NCBI RefSeq assembly: GCF_014197205.1
Contig: NZ_JACIFD010000003.1
Location: 62,001-126,000, forward strand
Source of the DNA: Canibacter oris
GTDB lineage: Bacteria; Actinomycetota; Actinomycetes; Actinomycetales; Microbacteriaceae
Direction of reading: 5' to 3'
DNA: 64,000 nucleotides
The number at the start of each line of letters is the position of its first letter. Within the stretch, counting starts at the first letter, position 1. The position numbers and the translations under genes were made by a program. Below are positions 7,810-16,948 of this stretch, piece after piece. The notes beneath the pieces were generated by a model. That model was given only the letters and a program-made list of their open reading frames with translations. It did not search any database and had not been told where the DNA came from.

Positions 7810-9234
7810 ATGAACTCCACCGGCAAACTCAAACGGTCGCTCGGGTTGCCACAGCTCGTGCTGTTCGGCATCACCTACATGACCGTGGTCACAGTTTTCA
7901 CCACCTACGGTTACGTCAGTCAGGTCTCTGACAGTCGGCTGCCGCTGGCCTACCTGGTAACCACAGTTGCAATGATTTTCACCGCCCTCAGCTACGGCGC
8001 CATGGCGCGCCGCTACCCGGTGGCCGGCTCTTCCTACACCTACGCACAGCAAGCCTTCGGTGGCGGTGCAGGCTTTCTCACCGGCTGGGCGACACTGCTC
8101 GACTACCTGTTCCTACCACTGATTAACTTCATGCTGCTCGGCGCCTACCTCAACGCGGTTATTCCGCAGGTGCCTTTCTGGGTTTTCACGCTCGTGGCTA
8201 TCGCGCTGGTGTTCACCCTCAACGTGCTCGGCATCACTATGATCAACAAGGTAAACGTGCTGATTATTGCGCTTGGAGCGATTCTCTCTCTTGTTTTCAT
8301 TGTGCTGTCGTTCAACACCTACCTGAAAGCAACCAATGCGCCAGCACTGTTTGAACCTTTCACCGTAGGTGATGCAGGCTGGCAGGGCGTATTCGGCGGC
8401 GCGGCGATCCTCGCGCTCTCCTTCCTCGGTTTTGACGCGGTCTCTACCCTGTCTGAGGAGACTCGTGACGCACGCCGCAACATTCCTCGCGCGATTGTTT
8501 TGACAACCCTTGTTGGTGGGCTGCTCTTTACCCTGATTTCTTGGGCTGGCTCCCTCGCGGTGCAGCCGGACTGGGATGGCATGAGCACTGAAGAGCTCGA
8601 CACCGCGAGCGCCTTCCTGATGCAGAGCGTTGGCGGCGAGCTGCTGCTAAACTTCTTCATCGCGGTTTACGTTGCCGGCTGCATCGGTTCCGGCCTTGCC
8701 GGCCAGGTTGGCGTGTCTCGTATTCTGTTCTCGATGGGTCGTGACGGCATTCTGCCATCAGCTCTCGGTAAGGTGTGGGAGCGCCGCGGCACCCCGGTTA
8801 TCGCAACCGCTGCCGTTAGCGTGTTCACTCTGCTGGGCATTTTCCTGCCGCTGTCACTCGTAATTAACGTGATTAGCTTCGGCGCCCTGGCGGCATTCAC
8901 GATGGTAAACCTGTCTGTGATTCGCACCTTTGCGCTGCGGCAAAACAGTGAGGTACGTGACTTTAAGTCTGCGCTGCGGTATGTGGTCTTCCCACTAATC
9001 GGCACCATCTTCACCTTCTGGCTCTGGACGTCTCTCACCCAACAAACTCTCATCGTTGGCCTCTTGTGGCTGCTTGGCGGTTTTGTGATTCTGTTGATTG
9101 TCACCCGCGGTTTTAAGCGTCGGGTTCCCACCATGGATCTCAGCGAAAAAACCGCTGCCGATGCCGCTGGTCCAAGCACCGAGCATATCGATCTCCTCGG
9201 CGCTGACTACCCATTCCGCGACGGTAAATACTAG
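7810..9234 (+). CDS. APC-family amino acid/polyamine permease
   Basis: A 474-residue transporter with about twelve membrane helices. The consensus GLPQLVLFGITYM in helix 1 and ALSYGAMARRYPVAGSSYTY in the following region are typical of the APC superfamily, close to PuuP/YhdG-type carriers. AAGGA lies upstream of the ATG. It is followed 8 nt later by an amidohydrolase, forming a two-gene operon divergent from the PotABCD-like importer. It is clearly related to the permease at 17818-19215 (shared N-terminal pattern LKRSLG/LKRNLG and AGSSYTYA). The substrate is likely an amine or amino acid linked to the oxidase pathway. Confidence 0.88.
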   Translation: MNSTGKLKRSLGLPQLVLFGITYMTVVTVFTTYGYVSQVSDSRLPLAYLVTTVAMIFTALSYGAMARRYPVAGSSYTYAQQAFGGGAGFLTGWATLLDYLFLPLINFMLLGAYLNAVIPQVPFWVFTLVAIALVFTLNVLGITMINKVNVLIIALGAILSLVFIVLSFNTYLKATNAPALFEPFTVGDAGWQGVFGGAAILALSFLGFDAVSTLSEETRDARRNIPRAIVLTTLVGGLLFTLISWAGSLAVQPDWDGMSTEELDTASAFLMQSVGGELLLNFFIAVYVAGCIGSGLAGQVGVSRILFSMGRDGILPSALGKVWERRGTPVIATAAVSVFTLLGIFLPLSLVINVISFGALAAFTMVNLSVIRTFALRQNSEVRDFKSALRYVVFPLIGTIFTFWLWTSLTQQTLIVGLLWLLGGFVILLIVTRGFKRRVPTMDLSEKTAADAAGPSTEHIDLLGADYPFRDGKY

Positions 9235-9242
9235 GAGGAAGC

Positions 9243-10892
9243 GTGTCTCAAAACACCCCTGATCTCATCGTTACTAACGCCGTTATTTGGAACGGTGAAA
9301 CCCTCACCGAGCACACTGCAATGGCTGTCACTGCCGGCAAGATTACAGCGCTCGGCGGCGCTGAAGTGGCACAGCTGGCAGGCGCCAAAACCGAGGTTGT
9401 TGATGCCGCAGGTGGGCTGCTCACCCCCGGCTTCGTAGACTGCCACAACCACACCGCGATGGGCGGCATTGAGCGCAACAGCTGCGATCTCACCGGGTGC
9501 AAAAACAGCGAACAGGCAATCGCCGCGGTTGCGGCTTACGCTGCCGCCAACCCGGAGGCGGAATGGATTCTCGGCGGAGGCTGGCGGATTCCGTGGTTTG
9601 AGGGCGGCACCCCACTAAAAGAGCAGCTTGACGCAGTTGTGCCCGACCGTCCGGTCTACCTCTTAAACGCTGACCATCACGCAGCGTGGGCTAACTCCAA
9701 AGCCCTGGAGCTTGCGGGCATCACCGCTGACACCGCAGATCCGAGCGATGGGCGCATTGAGCGTGATGCCGCCGGAAATCCTAACGGCACCCTGCAAGAG
9801 GGCGCCACCGCACTGGTGGCGAGCGTACTGCCAGAGTATACCCCGGCGGTAATTCGCGCCGGTATTCTAGCGGGCGAGAAATATCTATTTGAGTGCGGGG
9901 TCACCGCCTGGCAGGAAGCGATTCTCGGCGACTACGGCGGCTACCCTGATTTCAGCCCGGTTTATGCCGAGATGGCTGACGCGGCGGAGCTTACCGGGCG
10001 GGTCACGGGCGCGCTGTGGGTATCACGCGACTTTGACGGAATGACCATTCCTGAATATGTTGCTGACCTCACCAATCGCCGCGCCAAGTATGCGCGGGCA
10101 GGATTCAACCTTGATCACATCAAGATTATGGCTGACGGTGTGCAAGAGAACGGCACTGCCGCGCTCACCGACCCTTACGTCAGCGACTGCAACTGCGCTC
10201 CAGCAAACACAGGGCTAGCTTATTTCTCTCGCGACAGCTTGCTAGAACTAATTCCGTTGCTCAACGAGGCTGAGTTTGATGTGCACGTGCACGCTATCGG
10301 AGATCGTGCCGTGAAGTATGCTCTAGACGCTTTCGAAGCAGTTCCGGCAGCGGTACGTGAGGCACGCCACAATCACATCGCGCACCTGCACGTGGTAGAC
10401 CCGGTTGATCTGCCGCGCTTCGCGGAGCTTGGAATCCGCGCCAACATTCAGGCGCTGTGGGCCTGTCAAGATCAGCAAATGCTCGACGTCACCTTCCCGA
10501 CCCTAGGCGAAAACCGCATCCCGTGGCAGTATCCTTTCGCGGGCATCGCCCAGCACGGCGCTACTCTGGTGTGCGGATCAGACTGGCCGGTTTCCACCCC
10601 AGACCCGTGGCAGGCAGTGCACGTTGCGGTAACCCGCACCCAGCCGGGAGCTGAGCCGGGCGAGCCGCTGCTGCCAGAGCAGGCGCTCACCCTGGAGCAA
10701 ATGCTCACCGCGTACCACCGCAATTCCGCGCAGCTGCTGCGCACCGGTTCCGGGTTGGTGCAGGTGGGTGAAGCGGCAGACTTCGCGATTGCAGACCGCA
10801 ACCCGTTTGCGGCGCCGATGAGCGAACTGTGGCAAACCACCAACAAACTCACCGTGGTTGCCGGCAAAGTGGTGTTTAACGCCGCAGCGTAA
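9243..10892 (+). CDS. Amidohydrolase family protein, YtcJ-like
   Basis: 549 residues of the amidohydrolase 3 (YtcJ) type. The metal-binding HxH of the beta-barrel appears in GFVDCHNHT. Later landmarks are LNADHHAAWAN, KIMADGVQENGTAAL, HVHAIGDRAVKYAL and CGSDWPVSTPDPW, giving the further histidines and the catalytic aspartate. The start is GTG with AGGAGGA 3-4 nt upstream. The substrate within this broad family cannot be told from sequence. Coupling to an amine permease and a divergent amine importer suggests hydrolysis of an N-acyl or N-formimino amine derivative, which is inference. Confidence 0.85.
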   Translation: MSQNTPDLIVTNAVIWNGETLTEHTAMAVTAGKITALGGAEVAQLAGAKTEVVDAAGGLLTPGFVDCHNHTAMGGIERNSCDLTGCKNSEQAIAAVAAYAAANPEAEWILGGGWRIPWFEGGTPLKEQLDAVVPDRPVYLLNADHHAAWANSKALELAGITADTADPSDGRIERDAAGNPNGTLQEGATALVASVLPEYTPAVIRAGILAGEKYLFECGVTAWQEAILGDYGGYPDFSPVYAEMADAAELTGRVTGALWVSRDFDGMTIPEYVADLTNRRAKYARAGFNLDHIKIMADGVQENGTAALTDPYVSDCNCAPANTGLAYFSRDSLLELIPLLNEAEFDVHVHAIGDRAVKYALDAFEAVPAAVREARHNHIAHLHVVDPVDLPRFAELGIRANIQALWACQDQQMLDVTFPTLGENRIPWQYPFAGIAQHGATLVCGSDWPVSTPDPWQAVHVAVTRTQPGAEPGEPLLPEQALTLEQMLTAYHRNSAQLLRTGSGLVQVGEAADFAIADRNPFAAPMSELWQTTNKLTVVAGKVVFNAAA

Positions 10893-10931
10893 AATGGCAT
10901 AGCCTCGCCGCAGCGTGCCGCACCGGGACGT

Positions 10932-10947
10932 GGCGCCCCCGGGCGCC
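10932..10947 (+). terminator. Compact GC hairpin after the amidohydrolase gene
   Basis: GGCGCCC and GGGCGCC are separated by 2 nt, 40 nt after the stop. There is no T tract, so termination strength is doubtful. The rest of 10893-11121 shows nothing else recognisable. Confidence 0.35.
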
Positions 10948-11121
10948 GTACCCGAGGCGCACCCAAGGCAGCACCCCTGCGGCCACACCCTCCGGGAGCC
11001 GGGCACAGCATCACACTGGCTCGGCTTCCGGTCTATTTTAGGGTTTGCAGCACAGATTCAGATGCGTGTTTTAGGCTGGTCATAATTCCTAAACCCAGCA
11101 TTTCACTCAGGAGGCGGAACT

Positions 11122-11490
11122 ATGATCAACAACCGTAATGGTGCACTGCTGCTCGCTGGCGGACTGTTGTGCGGTGCTATTAGCGGCTGTGTCCCGCTTG
11201 CAGATGCTACTCTCAATGAGCATCTCATTTCTTGGACTTCAGCCGAGATTACCGGGACCCATGAAATCACTGTCACCGTACATGGGGGTGACCCGCTGTG
11301 CGAAACTACTCGTGTCGTTAGCAGCGAAGATGGCACAGTGTTGCGCGTCGCAGTAATCAGAGGCTATCCCGCTGATGCACCCGACCAGTGCACCCTAATC
11401 GCAACCCAAGAACAGCTGGTGATTTCCACCACCGCGCCCGCCAGTACTCTTACAGTGGAGCCGATGTCCGCTGCCGAAGCGGGGCTCTAA
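11122..11490 (+). CDS. Small putative lipoprotein
   Basis: 122 residues. The signal peptide has a hydrophobic core at residues 8-18 and a lipobox AISGC, so it is likely lipid-anchored outside the membrane. The mature part holds two cysteines about 32 residues apart (DPLCETT and DQCTLI), which resembles small actinobacterial proteins with a beta-sandwich-like core. AGGAGGCGG precedes the ATG. Its stop codon overlaps the stop of the convergent ATPase gene. Function unknown. Confidence 0.75.
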   Translation: MINNRNGALLLAGGLLCGAISGCVPLADATLNEHLISWTSAEITGTHEITVTVHGGDPLCETTRVVSSEDGTVLRVAVIRGYPADAPDQCTLIATQEQLVISTTAPASTLTVEPMSAAEAGL

Positions 11491-13112
11491 CGCCGCTTCC
11501 CAAAAATAGTGTTGATGATTGCGCGGGTCACCTCGCGAATCACCGTCTGCCCAGTGCGGCTGCCAATCACCTTTTCAATACCAGATTTCTGCTGTCTCGT
11601 GCTCTGGCGGCGCGGTGCCGGAGCATGGCGCTGTGGCGCTGAATCCCGGTAACGTTCACTCTCGCGATAGCGCTCGCCATCCCGGTAGCCGCGGCCGTCA
11701 CCGGCGGCGTCAGCGCCCGCAGCCTGCTGCGCGGCAGCCACCCGTCCGGCCAAAATCTCAGCCGCGCTCACCGACTGCACCGGGGTGCCGTAACGCGGCA
11801 ACAGCTGGGACGCATTAACTGCGGCAACAATATCTGCTTCCGGGGTCGGATCCATCAGCCCCTGCGGGGCCCGCAGCCTGGTCCACGCGGTAGGCGTCGG
11901 CGCACCCTTCTCGTTCATCACCGTCACAATTGCTTCACCGGTGGCCAGTTCGGTCAATACCTTTTCCAGGTCGTACCCGCTGTCTGGGTAGGTGCGTGCC
12001 GCCGCTTTCAAGGCCGCCGCATCGTCAGGGGTGTGCGCCCGCAGCTGGTGCTGTACCCGGCTGCCGAGCTGTGCCAAAACATCGTTTGGCAGATCCTTTG
12101 GGCTCTGCGTGATAAAGAAGACCCCAACACCTTTCGAGCGGATCAACCGCACCGTCTGCACCACCTGCGAAATAAACGCTTTGCTCGCGTCTTTAAACAG
12201 CAGGTGCGCTTCGTCGAAGAAAAACACCAGTTTCGGCTTCGGGGCGTCACCGACCTCCGGGAGTGTACGGAACAGATCCGCCAATAGCCACATCAGGAAA
12301 GTTGAAAACACCTCTGGTTGATGCGCCACGCCGGGAATCTGCAGCAGCGACACAATGCCGCGCCCGTCAGCTGCGTAGCGCAAAAATTCACTGCTCGGCA
12401 TCTCCGGCTGACCAAAGAAGTTCGCAGCCCCGGCAGCCTCGAAGTTGCTGAGCTCTCGCAGAATAACCCCCGCGGTCTGCTTCGAAACTCCGCCCAGGGC
12501 GGCAAGCTCGGCTTTACCTTCGGGGCTGGTGAGGTGAGTCAGCACGGCTTTCAGATCCGCAATGGTATTAAGCGGCACTTGGTGCTGTGCGGCGTAGTTA
12601 AAAATCAGTTTCAGACTAGACTCTTGGGTTTCATTAAGCCCCAGCACCTTCGCAAACAGCAGCGGCCCGAAGCTTTTGACGGTGGCGCGGATCGGCACTC
12701 CGTGGCCGTTGCCGCCGAGGCTGAAATACTCCACCGGAGTCGCCGCCGCCTGCCACTCTTGCCCGATGCCGGCGGTGCGCGCCAGCAGCTTCTCGCTCGC
12801 CACCCCCGGTGTTGCCACACCCGAAAGGTCACCTTTGATGTCGGCAGCGAAAACCGGCACTCCGTTGCTGCTGAGTTGCTCCAGCAGCACCTGCAGGGTG
12901 CGGGTTTTACCGGTGCCGGTCGCACCCGCGATGAGCCCGTGGCGGTTTGTCATTGCAATGGGGATGCGGATCTGCACCTCCGGCAGTGCCTCCCCGTTCA
13001 CCAAAGCGCCCATCTCCAGCGCTGGCTCGGCGAAGCTGTATCCGACGCTAATTTTCTCGACTTCGGCGGCGGTGAGCGGCCCGGTCTGCTGCTGTTCGGT
13101 GTTGCTGGTCAT
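11487..13112 (-). CDS. HerA-like ATPase, DUF853 (YjgR) family
   Basis: About 541 residues. Walker A is GATGTGKTRTLQ near residue 60, and Walker B is LVFFFDEAHLLF near 290, followed by VQTVRLIRSKGVGVFFITQSP. This arrangement and the DIKGDLSG motif are typical of the DUF853/YjgR branch of HerA-type hexameric ATPases. The C terminus is basic and rich in R, Y and E, perhaps nucleic-acid binding. The ATG at 13112 is preferred over the GTG at 13115 because GGAG lies 7 nt upstream. It overlaps the preceding gene, so the two are coupled. The cellular role of this family is not well defined. Confidence 0.88.
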   Translation of the reverse strand: MTSNTEQQQTGPLTAAEVEKISVGYSFAEPALEMGALVNGEALPEVQIRIPIAMTNRHGLIAGATGTGKTRTLQVLLEQLSSNGVPVFAADIKGDLSGVATPGVASEKLLARTAGIGQEWQAAATPVEYFSLGGNGHGVPIRATVKSFGPLLFAKVLGLNETQESSLKLIFNYAAQHQVPLNTIADLKAVLTHLTSPEGKAELAALGGVSKQTAGVILRELSNFEAAGAANFFGQPEMPSSEFLRYAADGRGIVSLLQIPGVAHQPEVFSTFLMWLLADLFRTLPEVGDAPKPKLVFFFDEAHLLFKDASKAFISQVVQTVRLIRSKGVGVFFITQSPKDLPNDVLAQLGSRVQHQLRAHTPDDAAALKAAARTYPDSGYDLEKVLTELATGEAIVTVMNEKGAPTPTAWTRLRAPQGLMDPTPEADIVAAVNASQLLPRYGTPVQSVSAAEILAGRVAAAQQAAGADAAGDGRGYRDGERYRESERYRDSAPQRHAPAPRRQSTRQQKSGIEKVIGSRTGQTVIREVTRAIINTIFGKRR

Positions 13113-15265
13113 CACTTTTCTCCACTCTCTGCGGGTGCCAGCGGGCTGAGCCCGATCGCGGTTGTAATTTCTTCCTGCTGCCCACCGGAGTGGGTGATTA
13201 AGTTTCCGGTCACGGTGAGCTGGGTGACGTGGTGCCCCAGTGCCCGGGCCACGGTGTCACGGGTGTGCTCCAGCTCGTACCAGTGCGTTGCCGCGTCTTG
13301 GCTGTGCTCGATTTGATATGCGGGGATCCGGCTCACCGTGCTGGCTGCCGCCGTCAGCTGGTGCATCCGCACATGGTCGGGGTGGCCGTAGCCGCCCTGC
13401 GGGTTGTAGCTGATGAGCTTGGTCGGTTGCCAGGCGGTAATCAGGGCTAGCACATCGGCGAGCGCGGCGGCGAAATCGCTGCTGGTGAGACTGTCTGCCG
13501 GGGCGTCTGCGGCGGGACCGGCGACGCCGGGGTTAATCCACCGCATTCCGGAATCGCGGTAGCGGCGTGCGGCGGCTCCCTCGGCTCGTGCCGGGGCGGT
13601 GCCGAGATAGGCGTGGGCGGTAATGCCGAGTTCTTTGAGCGCACCGGCGAGCTCTGCTTCGCGATACTCTTCAAGGGTGTGGCCGGCGGGTTTGGTGGTG
13701 AGCGCGCCGGGCACGATTTCTCCGGCTTCACCGCGGGTTGCGGTGAGCAGTTGGCACGCAACTCCGGCGCTCACCAGGTGGGTGATGAGGGCGCCGGTGG
13801 CGAGGGTTTCGTCGTCAGGGTGGGCGTGCAGAAACAGCACCCGGTCGCCGAACGCAAACGGTTCCGGCAGCATAGCAGCGGAGTCCGCAGCTGGTTGTGA
13901 GCTGCGATTACCCGCGGTGTTAGCGGCCTGCCGCGCAGCCAGCTGCGGTTGCGGCTGTGACGTAGTAAGCGGCGGCTCCGGCAGCGGCTGCCCCAAAATT
14001 TCGCGGTAGTGCTTATCCAGTCCCGCCGCAGCATGCTGCCAACTGTACTGCGTGGCACGTTCCCTCCCGGCAGCACCAAGCGCCACGCGGCGGGTATCAT
14101 CTGCGAGCAATAAGGTAATCGCCTGAGCCCACGCTACGGGGTCGCGATCCGCCATAATAATGCCGGTCTCACCATCTGCTATCGCTTCACATAACCCACC
14201 CGCCGCAGCCGCAATTACCGGCACTCCGGAGGCGTTGGCTTCTAGCGCTACGAGCCCGAAAGTTTCGCTGTATGACGGCACCAACATGATTTTCGCGTCA
14301 CGCATCAGGGTGGCTAGATTGTCGCGGCTTTGCGAGCCGCACCATCTGACCCGGTCGCTGATGCCGAGGTCACTGGCGAGCTGTTTTAGTTCGTCCAGAT
14401 AGTGCGCAAAGTCTTTGCTGACGTCGCCCGTGATTACCAGGTACGGCCGCATCTCACACGGCACTGCGGCGAGCGCGGCGAGCGCTAGTTGCGGGCCTTT
14501 AAGTGGCTGCAGTCGCCCCGCAAACAGCAAGTAGTCGCCGCTGCCGCACTCATGTCGTGGCTCCGCTTCCCTCTCCTCTGTGGGCGCAGCGGCCGGCTCA
14601 GCTTCCGGGTCAGATGCAGCAGGAGTGCCGGTAGCAGTTGCGGAAGCAGCACCCGCAGCGGCGCGCGGCCTAAAGAAGTCTAAATCAACGCCGGGGTTGA
14701 CGATTACCACTTTTGCCGGATCCGCCCCACACCTAGAAATAATCGTGTCTGCTTCATACTGGCTAACCGCGACAATTAAGTCTGACTGCGCAGCAATTAA
14801 TCGCTCGCCAGCGTTACGTCCCGCAGATTCTGGCGGTTCCCCGTCGCTCAGCGGAGCCCCCGGCAACGCCGCAACCGAGTGGAAACTCTGCACGTGCGGC
14901 ACGCCCCACTGTTTCGCGATGGGCAGCGCCGCAACCCCGCTCATCCAGTGTTGAGAGTGGATCAGCTCCGCCGGCTCCAACTGCGCCAGCGCCGCAGAAA
15001 ACTCAGCAATATAGACCTCTTGGGCGCTTTTTGCGAGCGGCTCTGCCGGGCCCGCGGTGAGCTGCCGCACGGTGACCCCGGGGGCAATTTCAATCACATC
15101 CGGCAGAGTGGTGTTGTCGCGGCGGGTTACGATTTCAACCTGGTAGCCGCGCTCTGCGAGGGCTCGCGCGTTGTGCACCTCAACCACATTCATACCGCCG
15201 GCGTCTTTTGAACCGGGGGCATCTAGCGGCGAGGTATGCAGCGAAACATAGATAATGCGAGCCAT
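13112..15265 (-). CDS. Fused MshA-like glycosyltransferase and MshB-like deacetylase
   Basis: 717 residues with two enzymatic halves. Residues 1-430 form a GT4 glycosyltransferase of the MshA type: GGMNVVEVHNARALA, HSQHWMSGVAALP, then GRLQPLKGPQ and the E-x7-E nucleotide-sugar site SETFGLVALEA. A proline/alanine-rich linker (about 430-473) leads to a PIG-L/MshB-type deacetylase at 474-717 with zinc ligands in HAHPDDE and GGYGHPDHVRMHQ. Separately these catalyse the first and third mycothiol steps, adding GlcNAc to inositol phosphate and deacetylating GlcNAc-inositol. A second Ala/Glu-rich insert occurs near 205-235. There is no Shine-Dalgarno; TAGCTT lies 6 nt upstream of the ATG, suggesting a leaderless mRNA. 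Other GlcNAc conjugates are possible substrates. Confidence 0.85.
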   Translation of the reverse strand: MARIIYVSLHTSPLDAPGSKDAGGMNVVEVHNARALAERGYQVEIVTRRDNTTLPDVIEIAPGVTVRQLTAGPAEPLAKSAQEVYIAEFSAALAQLEPAELIHSQHWMSGVAALPIAKQWGVPHVQSFHSVAALPGAPLSDGEPPESAGRNAGERLIAAQSDLIVAVSQYEADTIISRCGADPAKVVIVNPGVDLDFFRPRAAAGAASATATGTPAASDPEAEPAAAPTEEREAEPRHECGSGDYLLFAGRLQPLKGPQLALAALAAVPCEMRPYLVITGDVSKDFAHYLDELKQLASDLGISDRVRWCGSQSRDNLATLMRDAKIMLVPSYSETFGLVALEANASGVPVIAAAAGGLCEAIADGETGIIMADRDPVAWAQAITLLLADDTRRVALGAAGRERATQYSWQHAAAGLDKHYREILGQPLPEPPLTTSQPQPQLAARQAANTAGNRSSQPAADSAAMLPEPFAFGDRVLFLHAHPDDETLATGALITHLVSAGVACQLLTATRGEAGEIVPGALTTKPAGHTLEEYREAELAGALKELGITAHAYLGTAPARAEGAAARRYRDSGMRWINPGVAGPAADAPADSLTSSDFAAALADVLALITAWQPTKLISYNPQGGYGHPDHVRMHQLTAAASTVSRIPAYQIEHSQDAATHWYELEHTRDTVARALGHHVTQLTVTGNLITHSGGQQEEITTAIGLSPLAPAESGEK

Positions 15266-15377
15266 ATATCTAAGCTACCAGGTGCTGCTGCGCAATCAAT
15301 GGGGTATTTGTGCGAAGCCCGGCTCTAGCGCACCCTATCAGTTTTGCGGTGCATCACCCCGTATTTTTTGATCTCTG

Positions 15378-15767
15378 TCACCTGGTTGTGGTTTTGTTAA
15401 ACCTTTGCCACACTAATGCTGCGCTCGCGCCGATTGCTAAAGCTGCCCCCAGATCGATGGCGAGGTTTGCCGCGCCCTGATTAAGTTCGTGTATAAGCGC
15501 GCCGCAGCCTATTAACACCAGCCCTGCAACTATGAACAGTAGCACAATACGGGTGCTCAGCTGCGTCTTATATCCGGCTGCTTGTTTTTTACGCTGCAAC
15601 GGCAATTCCACCCGGAGGTAGAGGATAGTCACCAGAATCGCGCCGCCGAAAGCTGCCGCAACCTGTAACAAATGATTGCCGAACGAGGCGGCGATAAATG
15701 CTAAGGCAAGACAGATTGCTCCGATTACAGGAAGCAGAATCGTGTACCACTTAGGGAGTTTAAACAT
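15378..15767 (-). CDS. Small membrane protein
   Basis: 129 residues with three or four hydrophobic segments (about 8-28, 36-51, 72-93 and 99-119), and a basic loop LQRKKQAAGYKTQ in the middle. The ATG at 15767 follows GGAGG by 5 nt; the open frame runs six codons further upstream without a signal. No family recognised. It stands alone between the fused MshA/MshB gene and the tRNA pair. Confidence 0.6.
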   Translation of the reverse strand: MFKLPKWYTILLPVIGAICLALAFIAASFGNHLLQVAAAFGGAILVTILYLRVELPLQRKKQAAGYKTQLSTRIVLLFIVAGLVLIGCGALIHELNQGAANLAIDLGAALAIGASAALVWQRFNKTTTR

Positions 15768-15914
15768 GTTTTCCTCCACCAACAATCAGGGTTTACGCGA
15801 CTTTCAATAACATTCCACAACTTACCACAAAACCGCGGAAAATCAAGACAAAACGAGGCAAGTGCTGAAATCGTGCAATGTTCCCCCGGGGAACACGAAA
15901 ACCCGCCAAAAACA

Positions 15915-15951
15915 AACAAAAAAGCCCCTGAATTCCGCAGAAATTCAAGGG
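15915..15951 (-). terminator. Intrinsic terminator of the tRNA-Thr/tRNA-Met unit
   Basis: On the minus strand, a 10-bp stem (CCCTTGAATT with AATTCAGGGG, one G-T pair) has a 7-nt loop and is followed by CTTTTTTGTTTG. It begins 5 nt after the tRNA-Met CCA end. Confidence 0.8.
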
Positions 15952-15955
15952 AAAC

Positions 15956-16032
15956 TGGTAGCTGAGGCGGGACTCGAACCCGCGACCTCACGATTATGAG
16001 TCGTGCGCTCTCACCAACTGAGCTACTCAGCC
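15956..16032 (-). tRNA. tRNA-Met (CAT), elongator type
   Basis: 77 nt including an encoded CCA. The acceptor arms GGCTGAG and CTCAGCT pair (one G-T at the end), the anticodon loop is CTCATAA, and the T arm carries TTCGAGT. The paired first base excludes the initiator tRNA, which has a mismatch there. Lysidine-modified tRNA-Ile2 is less likely given the close match to remembered actinobacterial elongator tRNA-Met. Confidence 0.93.
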
Positions 16033-16066
16033 GCGTCGGTCTCGAAAGCTGTCTACTCAAGAAACC

Positions 16067-16141
<75 letters not shown>

Positions 16142-16163
16142 GAGTCGCATATGCAACTCAATA

Positions 16164-16193
16164 AATATAACAGAATTTTTTTACGGTTTGCAA
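16164..16193 (-). promoter_or_regulatory. Probable promoter of the tRNA-Thr/tRNA-Met unit
   Basis: On the minus strand, TTGCAA (-35, 16188-16193) and TATATT (-10, 16164-16169) are 18 nt apart and end about 22 nt before the tRNA-Thr 5' end. The remaining sequence to 16400 shows no other feature. Confidence 0.6.
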
Positions 16194-16400
16194 ATTGTTT
16201 TATTACCCGCGTGTCTTACGATTTTCAACTGCCGCTTACAGGCGTGTTGCCTTTGCTCGTTGCGCGGTTCATCACTGCTGCAACTTCCCGACAGTGCTTC
16301 ACTAAAATAGAAATTGCAGCTGTTTCTCGCTGCACCAAATCAGTTGCTGCCACTGTCTCCAGACCACCGCAGCAACCTGTCGCACTAAAGGGTGATTATT

Positions 16401-16838
16401 TTGCGGATCTTCGTGCTCACCATGGGCTTCATCATCGCCATTTTCGTTGCTTTCGGGCGGGTGATTGTGGATGCGCTGGGCGCAAACACCGTGTGGTACA
16501 CCTGCTTCCTTGCGGTGCCGTATCTCCTCTTGAGTCTGTTGCTAAGTCACCGCCTAGGGGTCACCGCGCGCAACGAGCGCCCCACCACGCGCGCCGTATG
16601 GGTGCTGGCAGTGCTCAGCTGGGTTTCCGGCATCGCTTTCGCCCTCACCGTGCCCGATGTGCTCCCTGACGGCTCCCTCGCCGCAATCACCGCTCCCCCG
16701 GGCGCCGACCCGGTAACCGTCGAAATCGTGGTGGCGCTGTGCAACCCCTTTGCAATCGGCATGTTTGTGTTCCTGCTGCTGGCGTGCATCGTGTCCTGGT
16801 TTAACTCCCGCCCCGCCTACGTCGACCCCGAAGACTAG
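16401..16838 (+). CDS. Small membrane protein
   Basis: About 145 residues with hydrophobic segments near 3-23, 32-50, 65-85 and 111-134, ending in an acidic tail (YVDPED). TTG at 16401 is taken as start because AGGGTG lies about 6 nt upstream; a GTG at 16392 is part of that same signal. No family recognised. It is a single gene between the tRNA clusters. Confidence 0.6.
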   Translation: MRIFVLTMGFIIAIFVAFGRVIVDALGANTVWYTCFLAVPYLLLSLLLSHRLGVTARNERPTTRAVWVLAVLSWVSGIAFALTVPDVLPDGSLAAITAPPGADPVTVEIVVALCNPFAIGMFVFLLLACIVSWFNSRPAYVDPED

Positions 16839-16855
16839 GGGTATAAATTTTTGGT

Positions 16856-16871
16856 GAGGTGGATCCACCTC
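16856..16871. repeat. Perfect 16-bp palindrome GAGGTGGATCCACCTC
   Basis: It lies 18 nt after the stop of the membrane-protein gene and upstream of tRNA-Ser. A 12-bp version of the same core (GGTGGATCCACC) occurs at 3781-3792, and 10-bp cores at about 32478 and 46858. It has no T tract, so it is more likely a binding or modification site than a terminator. Confidence 0.4.
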
Positions 16872-16948
16872 CCGCGCCCTTCACACCCTTTTTTATGCAA
16901 GCCAGCCGAGAACACGGTAAAGTTATTGATGCTGATGTTTTCAGCCCT

